A stretch of 64,000 bases of DNA from a virus, in IMG/VR virus record IMGVR_UViG_3300023174_000112, positions 26,133 through 90,132 of that record; one strand, written 5' to 3'. Under the pieces are notes generated by a model. The model made no database searches. It worked only from the letters and a program-made list of their open reading frames with translations, and was not told the origin of the DNA. Below, one piece after another: positions 43,933-52,125 of the stretch. Each line of letters starts with the position of its first letter. Position 1 is the first letter of the stretch. The translations under genes and the position numbers were made by a program.

Positions 43933-45089
43933 TGAACAGTCGAGAATATCTAACAAATCGTGCATTTTGCCCTGTGCCGTGGACCAGCATCATGTACAAT
44001 TTTGATGGCTCAGTTAAGAATTGTATTCGCAGTGCCGCACCAATTGGTAATATCAGAGACTCTGATATAGAACAAATACTTGGCAATGATTATCTGATCA
44101 AAGCAGACATGCAAGCTGGGCAAAAGTTTGCTCGATGTAATCCCTGCTACGACCTAGAGCAAGAAAAAAACAATTTCAACATCATAAGTGATCGTGTGTT
44201 TTATCTCAAAGAATTGCGCGATGTCGATCACACCTTGTATGACACCATGAACTTTGCATTGCACACCGTGGACATACGTTGGAGTAATCTTTGTAATTTT
44301 GCCTGTGTCTACTGCAATCCAGATTTTAGCAGCAAGTGGGCCAGCGAGCATGGTGTTGTTATGCTGACGCCGGTAGATCAACAAGTTGAAAAATTCAAAC
44401 AATACATTTTTAAACATGCACCACAACTGAAACATGTGTATTTGGCCGGCGGCGAACCATTATTGATGAAAGAGAATTTGGAATTTTTGGAGTTGTTAAA
44501 ACAGGTCAATCCCAATGTGAACTTGCGTATCAATACCAATTTGAGCAAAGTAGACACTAAAATTTTTGAATTGATTTGTGAGTTCAAAAATGTGCATTGG
44601 ATTGTAAGTGTGGAAAGTATGGAATCAGAATACGAGTACATCAGGCACGGTGGTTCATGGACAGATTTTTCGGCAAATCTCAAATCAATTCAACAGTTGC
44701 CACATAAAATTACTTTTAACATGCTACATTTTTTGTTGAATTACATGAGTATCTTTGAGTGTGTGGAATTTTTACAAAGCATGGGATTTCACGACAACAG
44801 TTTTGTAATTGGGGCACTGTTGAAGCCCGATTACCTAAACATTAGACATCTGCCAGAAGATGTGTTAAACTCTGTAAAAGATAAATTAAAACAAAAGATC
44901 AATCAACAACCAGGCTATCTGTTGGAGAATGGTTTTAGAAATGTGTTGGCATACTTGGATCAACCCATAGAGAAAAATTTGTCAAATTCATTTGAACAAT
45001 TAAGTATCATGGATAAACGACGTAAACTAAACAGTAGAACAATTTTTAAAGACTTATACAAGGAAGAAAATCATGGGAAAACCATTTGA
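43932..45089 (+). CDS. Radical SAM enzyme with N-terminal cysteine domain (RSAM-5)
   Basis: 385 residues, one-base overlap with the SDR. N-terminal FCPVPWTSIMYNFDGSVKNC and the CNPC knuckle (C13, C31, C69, C72) mirror RSAM-3; the core DIRWSNLCNFACVYC has C121/C125/C128, then YLAGGEPLLMKEN and RINTNLS. YIRHGGSW matches RSAM-3 (YVRHGGNW), showing a recent paralogue. The 3' end overlaps uvsX by 17 nt. Probably a twitch-type auxiliary [4Fe-4S] enzyme; peptide or carbohydrate modification are both possible. Confidence 0.88.
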   Translation: MNSREYLTNRAFCPVPWTSIMYNFDGSVKNCIRSAAPIGNIRDSDIEQILGNDYLIKADMQAGQKFARCNPCYDLEQEKNNFNIISDRVFYLKELRDVDHTLYDTMNFALHTVDIRWSNLCNFACVYCNPDFSSKWASEHGVVMLTPVDQQVEKFKQYIFKHAPQLKHVYLAGGEPLLMKENLEFLELLKQVNPNVNLRINTNLSKVDTKIFELICEFKNVHWIVSVESMESEYEYIRHGGSWTDFSANLKSIQQLPHKITFNMLHFLLNYMSIFECVEFLQSMGFHDNSFVIGALLKPDYLNIRHLPEDVLNSVKDKLKQKINQQPGYLLENGFRNVLAYLDQPIEKNLSNSFEQLSIMDKRRKLNSRTIFKDLYKEENHGKTI

Positions 45090-46131
45090 CGTAAGCAAGT
45101 TCCGTAAGGAAATTACAAAAAGCATTGACGGATTAAGCATTGGCTTTAATGATCCAACAGACTGGATCTCAACAGGCAACTATGCGCTAAACTATTTGAT
45201 CTCAGGAGACTTCAATCGTGGCATTCCCCTGGGCAAGGTCACAGTGTTTGCTGGTGATTCGGGCGCAGGCAAGAGTTATATTTGTTCAGGCAATATTGTT
45301 AAGAACGCACAGGAGCAAGGTATCTTTGTGGTGTTGATTGACAGTGAGAATGCATTGGATGAAGACTGGCTCAAAGCACTGGGTGTGGACACTAGTGAAA
45401 GCAAACTGTTGAAACTTTCAATGGCCATGATTGACGATGTGGCAAAAACTATTTCTACATTCATGAGCGATTACAAAGCCCTGCCCGAAGGCGAACGTCC
45501 CAAGGTCATGTTTGTGATTGACAGTTTGGGCATGTTGTTGACTCCCACAGACGTTAACCAGTTTGACGCTGGCGAAATGAAGGGTGACTTGGGTCGTAAG
45601 CCCAAAGCACTCACAGCATTGGTGCGTAACTGTGTCAACATGTTTGGCTCATACAATGTGGGTTTGGTTTGTACCAATCACACATACGCCAGCCAAGACA
45701 TGTTTGACCCTGATGATAAAATCTCCGGAGGTCAAGGTTTCATTTACGCCAGTTCAATTGTGGTGGCCATGAAAAAGATGAAACTCAAAGAGGACGAGGA
45801 CGGCAACAAAGTGTCAGACGTCAATGGTATTCGTGCAGGTTGTAAAGTCATGAAAACACGCTATGCCAAGCCGTTTGAAGGCGTGCAAGTCAAGATTCCA
45901 TACACAACAGGCATGAGTCCTTATTCAGGCTTGACTGACTTGATTGAGAAAAAAGAGTTGCTCAAGCGTGAAGGCAACAGTTTAGTGTTTACCACCAGCG
46001 AAGGTGAAATTATCAAGAAGTTCCGCAAAGCCTGGGAAAAGAATGATGATGGTTGTTTGGACAAGGTCATGATTGACTTCAAGAACATCAAGACAGAGGT
46101 AAGTACAGCCGACACCGCGGAGGAAGAATAA
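45073..46131 (+). CDS. uvsX: RecA-like recombinase (UvsX)
   Basis: 352 residues. Walker A GDSGAGKS at residues 61-68, Walker B VMFVIDSLGML, and the UvsX-typical YALNYLISGDFNRGIPLGKV and ISGGQGFIYASSIVVAMKKM segments, with an acidic tail. It forms the presynaptic filament in recombination-dependent replication together with UvsY, gp32 and UvsW, all encoded here. It starts inside RSAM-5, an unusual insertion point for a cargo gene; the AAGGAAG before the ATG is within the overlap. Confidence 0.95.
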   Translation: MGKPFDVSKFRKEITKSIDGLSIGFNDPTDWISTGNYALNYLISGDFNRGIPLGKVTVFAGDSGAGKSYICSGNIVKNAQEQGIFVVLIDSENALDEDWLKALGVDTSESKLLKLSMAMIDDVAKTISTFMSDYKALPEGERPKVMFVIDSLGMLLTPTDVNQFDAGEMKGDLGRKPKALTALVRNCVNMFGSYNVGLVCTNHTYASQDMFDPDDKISGGQGFIYASSIVVAMKKMKLKEDEDGNKVSDVNGIRAGCKVMKTRYAKPFEGVQVKIPYTTGMSPYSGLTDLIEKKELLKREGNSLVFTTSEGEIIKKFRKAWEKNDDGCLDKVMIDFKNIKTEVSTADTAEEE

Positions 46132-46394
46132 TGTCAGCAGAAGTAGCAAGCGAAATTTGGGGCGAGTTAAAACGATACGTTAATGTAGTAGATCGCATGG
46201 AGGCTGCCGAAAGCATTGTGGCCATCCTGATTGATCATGACCACGATGTAGACGAAATCAAAGATGCCTTCAAAGGCGATTCAGACATCAAAAAAGCCTT
46301 GACTGCATACTTGGACAACGACAAGGATTATGCAGAAGAAGAGGAAGAAGAGCTGGACGAAGAGGACAACTACAATCAAGAAGATGACTATTGA
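46131..46394 (+). CDS. Small acidic protein between uvsX and RSAM-6
   Basis: 87 residues, TAATG overlap with uvsX. Helical N-terminus (EVASEIWGELKRYVNVVDRM, ESIVAILIDHDHDVDEIKDA) and a tail of almost only E/D (AEEEEEELDEEDN). A small acidic gene behind uvsX is common in aquatic T4-like phages; it may be a DNA mimic or a recombination accessory factor. No named family. Confidence 0.7.
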   Translation: MSAEVASEIWGELKRYVNVVDRMEAAESIVAILIDHDHDVDEIKDAFKGDSDIKKALTAYLDNDKDYAEEEEEELDEEDNYNQEDDY

Positions 46395-47565
46395 AAGAGA
46401 TTATTATTGTTCTTACAAGTTTAAATATCTAAAAATTGATCTTGTATCAAACAAAACTCTTAATTGTCATGCGGCAAAATCTCATGCTATTGATTTTGCT
46501 TGGTTAGAAAAAAATCCAGGACAACTGTTCAATACTGATACAAATGTGTCTGAAAGACACATGATGTTGTTGAATCAACGCAATGCCAGTTGTGAACAAA
46601 ACTGTTGGCCCCTGGAAGACAAAGGTGCAGTGAGCGCACGATTATGGCAACATGGACAAACAAAAACTCATACTGATGTTCATGCACAACCAGAAATACT
46701 TGAAATAAAATTAAACGATGATTGTAATTTGTCGTGTTCTTATTGTTGCAAAGACTTTAGCAGTGCCTGGCGCAGAGAATTAGCAGAGCAAGGCAACTAC
46801 AGCGTCGACACCGGTGACGAAAGATTTCAACTGACACAGTACGATAAAATCATGATGAAAGTCAGCCAACGAGAAGTCAAAGGTACTTCAAAATTTCAAA
46901 CGTTGATGTCTGAAATAAAAAGTTTCAGTCACGATCTCAAAGAAGTAGTTGTCACGGGCGGAGAACCTTTGCTGGACAATCAATTGTTTGATGTATTAGA
47001 TGCGGTATCAGCCACATCAGCTGTGATCAACATTTACACCGGGCTAGGAGTGGAACTCCAAAGATTTCAACGCATGATAGATAAAATCAAACAGACACCC
47101 AACGCAATGATATCCATCAGCGCTGAATGCACGGACAAATTCTATGAATTCAATCGTTATGGCAACACATGGCATGAATTTTTAAATCGCGTAGAGATTG
47201 TAAAATCCAGCGGAATTGATTTCAGGTTCAGCACAGCAATTACCAATCTCACTGTCTTTGATTTGCCAGCATTTATTCGACAGTTCATTGATCAACGAAT
47301 AGGATTGGTATTTGCCAATCATCCTTACATGATGGCACCTTATGTGTTAGATGTTGAAAGTAAAAAACTGATCTTAAAAGATATTCAGTCATTGCCAGAT
47401 CATTATCAGGAACAGATTGCACAGTCTATACAGGCCGATCCCAGCGAATCTCAACGTCAACAAATGTCAGAATTTTTAAAAGAATATGTGACTCGTAGAA
47501 ATCTTGATGTGAACATTTACCCAAAAAGTTTTTTAGAATGGTTGGACATACATGTGGTACAGTAA
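46384..47565 (+). CDS. Radical SAM enzyme with N-terminal cysteine motif (RSAM-6)
   Basis: 393 residues from ATG 46384, overlapping the previous stop by 11 nt. CNLSCSYC at C114/C118/C121, VVTGGEPLLDN, then RYGNTWHEF (the counterpart of RHGGNW in RSAM-3/5). N-terminal cysteines C9, C28, C70, C74 (SCEQNC) again give the auxiliary-cluster pattern with one extra residue in the last pair. Overlaps uvsY by 14 nt, so it is embedded in the uvsX-uvsY block. Confidence 0.87.
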   Translation: MTIERDYYCSYKFKYLKIDLVSNKTLNCHAAKSHAIDFAWLEKNPGQLFNTDTNVSERHMMLLNQRNASCEQNCWPLEDKGAVSARLWQHGQTKTHTDVHAQPEILEIKLNDDCNLSCSYCCKDFSSAWRRELAEQGNYSVDTGDERFQLTQYDKIMMKVSQREVKGTSKFQTLMSEIKSFSHDLKEVVVTGGEPLLDNQLFDVLDAVSATSAVINIYTGLGVELQRFQRMIDKIKQTPNAMISISAECTDKFYEFNRYGNTWHEFLNRVEIVKSSGIDFRFSTAITNLTVFDLPAFIRQFIDQRIGLVFANHPYMMAPYVLDVESKKLILKDIQSLPDHYQEQIAQSIQADPSESQRQQMSEFLKEYVTRRNLDVNIYPKSFLEWLDIHVVQ

Positions 47566-48004
47566 AGTTGTAGCAGATCTTGGCAATATACCTGACTTCA
47601 TTGCACATTTTGAAAATGAACTGCAAGACGCCAAGCGTGATTGCAAGATTGGTGGCCTGGTAGAAAAGAACATCACCGCACTGCCAGGCATAACTGAACA
47701 CAGATTTAACCAACTGCAAGAGATTGAAGCTGTGTTGAACTATCTCAACATACAACTGCGCAAAATACGCAGACGACATTTTCAAAAGTATCTAGAAGGA
47801 TATGCCCGTGCGCTGACCAGTCGTGACGCTGAAAAGTATGTGGATGGTGAAGAAGAAGTTGTGGACTTTGAAACCATCATCAACGAAGTGGCATTACTAC
47901 GCAACCGTTGGTTGGGCATAATGAAAGGCCTGGACACCAAACAGTGGCAAATGGGTCACGTGGTCAGACTGCGAACAGCAGGCATGGAAGATATCACAGT
48001 ATGA
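47552..48004 (+). CDS. uvsY: Recombination mediator (UvsY)
   Basis: 150 residues. MWYSKVVADLGNIPDFIAHF, FNQLQEIEAVLNYLNIQLRK, RRRHFQKYLEGYARALTSRD and the C-terminal EVALLRNRWLGIMKGLDTKQ give the helical layout of UvsY, which loads UvsX onto gp32-coated DNA. T4 UvsY has 137 residues. It starts inside RSAM-6 and ends overlapping the methyltransferase ATG. Confidence 0.88.
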   Translation: MWYSKVVADLGNIPDFIAHFENELQDAKRDCKIGGLVEKNITALPGITEHRFNQLQEIEAVLNYLNIQLRKIRRRHFQKYLEGYARALTSRDAEKYVDGEEEVVDFETIINEVALLRNRWLGIMKGLDTKQWQMGHVVRLRTAGMEDITV

Positions 48005-48633
48005 ACTCGTACATAGACAATCCGGATAAAGGTGCAGATGACTCAGCACAGTGGGCTAGAAAATGGACCACAGACAAATACATTGCCAAAAGACGTGCCA
48101 ACTTTGAAACAGTTGATGCTTACTTGAATCAGCCCATTGGTCGATTGTTAGACATCGGCTGCGGCTTTGCTTGGGAATCACGTTGGTTTGGAGAAAAGTA
48201 TGGCACCGAACTGTGGTTGCTGGATGGTGATCAAAAACAGAACACCAACAAACCCGACACTGCTTCTTATGGTAATTGGAATGAGACATCTGATGCACTG
48301 TATTTTTATCACAGTTTTGATTTTTTAGATGCCAAACTGCAAGAGCTTGGTACAAAAAATTACCACCTGGTTGATGCCAACAGCATCAACATACCTGCAG
48401 ATGTTAAATTTGATGTAATAACTTCGTGGCTCAGTTGCGGACATCACTACCCTGTAAAGACCTATATTGATCTGATGAAAAAACATTCTCATGAACACAC
48501 ACGCATCATCCTGGACATACGATGCAAAGGTACCAGCACTAATTTTATAGGTGTGGACGGGTTTGAAATTGTCAATGTAGTATCAAACGCTGGCGGCAAA
48601 AAACGAGCCACTGTGGAAATAAAGTTGCTTTAA
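48001..48633 (+). CDS. Class I SAM-dependent methyltransferase
   Basis: 210 residues from ATG 48001 (ATGA overlap with uvsY). Motif I RLLDIGCGFAWESRWFGE at about 48-65, followed by LWLLDGDQ (acidic residue for the ribose) and VITSWLSCGHHYPVKTYIDL. Acceptor unknown. It marks the start of the carbohydrate-type cassette that follows and overlaps the recombination genes in the same transcription unit. Confidence 0.82.
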   Translation: MNSYIDNPDKGADDSAQWARKWTTDKYIAKRRANFETVDAYLNQPIGRLLDIGCGFAWESRWFGEKYGTELWLLDGDQKQNTNKPDTASYGNWNETSDALYFYHSFDFLDAKLQELGTKNYHLVDANSINIPADVKFDVITSWLSCGHHYPVKTYIDLMKKHSHEHTRIILDIRCKGTSTNFIGVDGFEIVNVVSNAGGKKRATVEIKLL

Positions 48634-48747
48634 ATGACTGATCAAGAACGCTGGCAAAGAGACTTGGCAGAAATGGAATTCTTTTTGCTAATATTCTTTA
48701 TTGAAGCCTGGACGGGTTTTTGGTGGTGTGTGAGTCATGTCAGTTAA
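48634..48747 (+). CDS. 37-residue membrane peptide
   Basis: ATG 48634 directly after the methyltransferase stop; stop TAA 48745-48747 lies in the next promoter. A charged N-terminus (MTDQERWQRDLAEMEF) and one hydrophobic helix (FLLIFFIEAWTGFWWC). Looks like a single-span micro-protein. No homology claimed. Confidence 0.5.
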   Translation: MTDQERWQRDLAEMEFFLLIFFIEAWTGFWWCVSHVS

Positions 48748-48750
48748 ATA
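48745..48750 (+). promoter_or_regulatory. Late promoter 5 nt before the cytidylyltransferase fusion
   Basis: TTAAATA then TTCAC and ATG 48756. Confidence 0.6.
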
Positions 48751-48755
48751 TTCAC

Positions 48756-49523
48756 ATGAAAATTGTAATTGTCACGGGTGGATTTGACCCACTGCATTCC
48801 GGGCACATAGCCTATTTCCAAGCAGCCAAGGCCCTGGGGCACAGACTGGTAGTTGGACTCAATTCGGACGACTGGTTGGTACGCAAAAAAGGCCGACCAT
48901 TCATGCCCATGACCGAGCGCAGAGCCATTGTGGAAAATCTCTCCATGGTGAATCGTGTGATTGAGTTTGATGACTCTGATGACAGTGCTCGGGATGCTAT
49001 ACGCCTGGCCAAATTGTACTATCCCATGCCTGGTGCCAAGTTTATCTTTGCCAATGGCGGCGATAGAACACAAGACAACATTCCTGAAATGTCAGAAATC
49101 AACGTGGAATTTGTTTTTGGTGTTGGCGGCGAAAACAAAAAGAATTCTAGTTCGTGGATATTGGAAGATTGGAAAAAACCCAAGACCGAACGTACCTGGG
49201 GTTACTATCGTGTGTTGCATGAAGTCGGACCTTATACCAAACTCAAAGAACTCACTGTAATGCCCAAGACCTGCTTGAGCATGCAACGCCATGACAGTCG
49301 TGCAGAATTTTGGTTTGTGGCCGAAGGCAATGCCACAGTGTACACACTAGATGAGGCCAGTACAGATCAAGAAGTCAAATGTCACTTGACTGTGCATGAA
49401 AACACATTTATTGCTGTAAATGAATGGCATCAATTGTGCAATGAAAGCGATCAACCGTTGAAGTTGATTGAAATCCAATACGGTGAACGCTGTGTTGAAG
49501 AGGACATTGAACGCAAACCATGA
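48756..49523 (+). CDS. Cytidylyltransferase fused to mannose-isomerase-type cupin
   Basis: 255 residues from ATG 48756. N-terminal nucleotidyltransferase: TGGFDPLHSGHIAY with HSGH at 14-17, a GRPFMPMTERRAIVENL loop, and NSSSWILE (the SSTxI-type end motif). From about residue 143 the sequence changes to a cupin like the C-terminal part of type II mannose-6-phosphate isomerase/GDP-mannose pyrophosphorylase: RTWGYYRVLHEVGPYTKLKE, LSMQRHDSRAEFWFVAEGNA, HQLCNESDQPLKLIEIQYGE. The two together would activate and isomerise a sugar phosphate, perhaps a heptose/CDP or mannose intermediate for a surface glycan. ATGA overlap with the next glycosyltransferase. Confidence 0.85.
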   Translation: MKIVIVTGGFDPLHSGHIAYFQAAKALGHRLVVGLNSDDWLVRKKGRPFMPMTERRAIVENLSMVNRVIEFDDSDDSARDAIRLAKLYYPMPGAKFIFANGGDRTQDNIPEMSEINVEFVFGVGGENKKNSSSWILEDWKKPKTERTWGYYRVLHEVGPYTKLKELTVMPKTCLSMQRHDSRAEFWFVAEGNATVYTLDEASTDQEVKCHLTVHENTFIAVNEWHQLCNESDQPLKLIEIQYGERCVEEDIERKP

Positions 49524-50209
49524 CACCTATACCTATCTTTGTGGGTTACGATCCTAGAGAAGCTGTGGCATATCATGTGTGCGTGAACAGCATTATCAGA
49601 CATGCCAGTCAGCCAGTGGCCATTGTGCCTGTGGCCTTGAACTTGTTTCAAGACTATGATGAAACACACACTGACGGCAGCAATCATTTTATCTACACAC
49701 GGTTCCTTGTGCCACACTTGATGGACTATCATGGTTGGGCCATATTCATTGACGGTGATATGATTGTACGTGACGACATTGTAAAACTGTGGAATCTACA
49801 AAGTCCTTACAATGATGTCATGGTTGTCAAACACGATTACAAAACAAAGATGACTGAAAAGTACCTGGGTTCAAAGAACGAAGACTATCCAAGAAAAAAC
49901 TGGTCAAGCGTGATACTATGGAACTGTAACAGTTATCCCAATCGCCAACTTACTCCTGAATTTGTGCAAAGCAAGCCTGGCAGTTTCCTGCACAGATTTA
50001 GCTGGTTAGATGATACTCGTATAGGCGAATTACCCCCAGAATGGAATTGGTTGCCTGATGAATACGGGCCAAACCCCGATGCCAAGCTCTTGCACTACAC
50101 CTTGGGCACTCCATGCTTTGATGAATTCCATGATACACCACAAGGTGAAGAATGGCACCACGAACGCACACTAACCGATTACTGTCAGCAAAGAACACAC
50201 AATGAATGA
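49520..50209 (+). CDS. Glycosyltransferase (GT-A, DxD)
   Basis: 229 residues. IPIFVGYDPREAVAYHVCVN is a GT8-like opening; WAIFIDGDMIVRDD has the metal-binding DGD (78-80), with HYTLGTPCFDEF near the end providing the GT8-like terminal His. It transfers a sugar from a nucleotide donor; donor and acceptor unknown. Overlaps the previous gene by ATGA and the next by 8 nt, inside a glycan operon. Confidence 0.8.
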   Translation: MTPIPIFVGYDPREAVAYHVCVNSIIRHASQPVAIVPVALNLFQDYDETHTDGSNHFIYTRFLVPHLMDYHGWAIFIDGDMIVRDDIVKLWNLQSPYNDVMVVKHDYKTKMTEKYLGSKNEDYPRKNWSSVILWNCNSYPNRQLTPEFVQSKPGSFLHRFSWLDDTRIGELPPEWNWLPDEYGPNPDAKLLHYTLGTPCFDEFHDTPQGEEWHHERTLTDYCQQRTHNE

Positions 50210-51191
50210 TTGGGAACTGGAAGACGAAACATCATATCTGCCGCCAGCGAAGCCAGCGCCGCATGAATTTGATTTGTTACCACCTGAGGTTAAAAAAATA
50301 CTCCATGACATAGTAAAGTATCGAGTAGACCCAGCGGGAGATTATTATGGTATGAATTTTGATGTGATAGCTGAAAAGATTCGTGCATTAGACACACAGG
50401 CCATACATGCCATCGAAAGCGAATACAGATATGAAAGAAAAGGTCACATGTACGATCCCATCTTAGAAAGTTTTGTGCGAGGTTGCGGTGGGCAAATAAC
50501 CACCTGGAGCAAAACAGAGTCAATGCCTACTCCAATAGTGTTGCGAGGAATTACCAAACGCAAACAAATGGACGCATGCCGAACCATGGGCAAAGACTTT
50601 TATTATATAGACACCGGATACTTTGGCAACGGTAAGAAAAAACTTTATCATAGAATTACAAAGAATGATGTGCAAAATTTTGGACCTGTGATTGACCGCC
50701 CCAGTGATAGATTTGCCCGCACCGGTATTCAGCTCAAAAAAGTACGTGCAGATGGCAGCAAAATATTGTTGGCTCCGCCCAGTCAAAAGTTGTTGAACCT
50801 GTATGACATAGACCTTGAACAATGGTTACAACAAACACTGGCAGAAATCAGCGCTCATACAGATCGTGAAGTAGTGATACGCCGCAAACAAGGGCGCAGT
50901 GTTCGAATCAATGATGACACAATAGAAATGGCCCTGGACCAAGACATTTATTGTTTGATAACTTATTCCAGCATTGCTGCTGGCGAAGCCATACTGCATG
51001 GCAAGCCAGCTATCACACTTGGACCCAATGCCGCTGCCGCTGTGTGCAGTACTTCAATCTCTGAAATAGAATCAATACGACGACCCGGCCTTGATGAAAT
51101 TGCAACCTGGGCACATCACATGGCCTACTGCCAATTTACGGAAGCAGAAATGCGCGATGGCACAGCTTGGAGAATATTGCAAGGTGGTTGA
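50202..51191 (+). CDS. GT-B-like glycan enzyme, paralogue A
   Basis: 329 residues. One of four related proteins (others at 51184, 53963 and 55580). Shared features: PIVLRGITKRKQMDACRTMG and FYYIDTGYFGN in this and paralogue C; a TDR-x-V-V-I-R strand (TDREVVIRRK) and a late LITYSSIAAGEAILHGKPAI Rossmann-type segment in all four. The layout recalls capsule/Kdo-transfer-type GT-B enzymes. N-terminal ~90 residues (Pro/acid-rich) are unique. Exact reaction unknown. Confidence 0.68.
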   Translation: MNDWELEDETSYLPPAKPAPHEFDLLPPEVKKILHDIVKYRVDPAGDYYGMNFDVIAEKIRALDTQAIHAIESEYRYERKGHMYDPILESFVRGCGGQITTWSKTESMPTPIVLRGITKRKQMDACRTMGKDFYYIDTGYFGNGKKKLYHRITKNDVQNFGPVIDRPSDRFARTGIQLKKVRADGSKILLAPPSQKLLNLYDIDLEQWLQQTLAEISAHTDREVVIRRKQGRSVRINDDTIEMALDQDIYCLITYSSIAAGEAILHGKPAITLGPNAAAAVCSTSISEIESIRRPGLDEIATWAHHMAYCQFTEAEMRDGTAWRILQGG

Positions 51192-52125
51192 TTGTGTGGT
51201 TTACATCAGTTCAGTGGCCAACGTTCGCAAACACACAAGAAAGATTGAATGCTTGGAAAGTTTTGCTGAAGGGGTACGTGCCACAGGCAATTCAGTTGTG
51301 ACCGAATGGGAACACCGATACACACCCAGCCGACTGGCAGTGATGTTGGGCTGGGCCACCACAAACACAGGTGGTCGAAACATTGTGTTGCGCAAACAAA
51401 TCATTGCAGATCAACGTCGACTTGGCAATCACACCATGTGCATTGACGCCAGTTGTTGGAAGTATCTTGACGAGCAAGGCAGTTATCTACGCTACAGTCT
51501 CAACGGACCATTTTATGACCGTGCAGAGTATGCCAATCGCAACAGCACTGATGCCAAATGGCAGGAAATAAGTCAGACCTTGGGAGTGACTTTGCAAGCA
51601 CATCAGCGCAACGTCAACGGACACATACTGATCTGTATGCAACGTGATGGCGGCTTTGCAATGAAAACGCTGAGTCCCATGGATTGGTTGCAAAACAAAA
51701 TACACGAGATTAGGTCAGTCACACAACGTCCCATACACATTAGACCACACCCCGGCAAATACAACATGCAAGACTTCAATGCGTACAGTGGAAGAGACGC
51801 AAAAAGACAAAGCATTACCTTGATTGATCCCAGTCGAAGCCGACTGTTAGACAATTTACAAAATGCACACTCAGCAGTGTTTTTTAACAGTTCAGCCAGT
51901 GTGGCAGCGGCGTGTGCTGGCATACCTGTGTTTGTGGATGATGCCAGTTGTGTGGCATGGACAGTGGCCAATCATGATATCGCCAAGATTGAAACACCTG
52001 CTGAGTTTTCTCGAGAGCAATGGATATATGATCTAGCCGCTGCTCATTGGAGTGATGAAGATGCACGACAGGGCCGCATCTATCAAAAATTCTTGCCTTA
52101 TTTGACTTCCACAGTAACGTCATAG
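51184..52125 (+). CDS. GT-B-like glycan enzyme, paralogue B
   Basis: 313 residues from GTG 51184 (GGAG 11 nt upstream; 8-nt overlap with paralogue A). By comparison with paralogue D the first strand (DCVVYISSVANVRKHTRK) should follow the start immediately, which favours GTG 51184 over ATG 51157 (322 residues). QRPIHIRPHPGK and AVFFNSSASVAAACAGIPVF, then VANHDIAKIETP, are the family motifs. Its 3' end overlaps the convergent methyltransferase by 28 nt. Confidence 0.68.
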   Translation: MVDCVVYISSVANVRKHTRKIECLESFAEGVRATGNSVVTEWEHRYTPSRLAVMLGWATTNTGGRNIVLRKQIIADQRRLGNHTMCIDASCWKYLDEQGSYLRYSLNGPFYDRAEYANRNSTDAKWQEISQTLGVTLQAHQRNVNGHILICMQRDGGFAMKTLSPMDWLQNKIHEIRSVTQRPIHIRPHPGKYNMQDFNAYSGRDAKRQSITLIDPSRSRLLDNLQNAHSAVFFNSSASVAAACAGIPVFVDDASCVAWTVANHDIAKIETPAEFSREQWIYDLAAAHWSDEDARQGRIYQKFLPYLTSTVTS

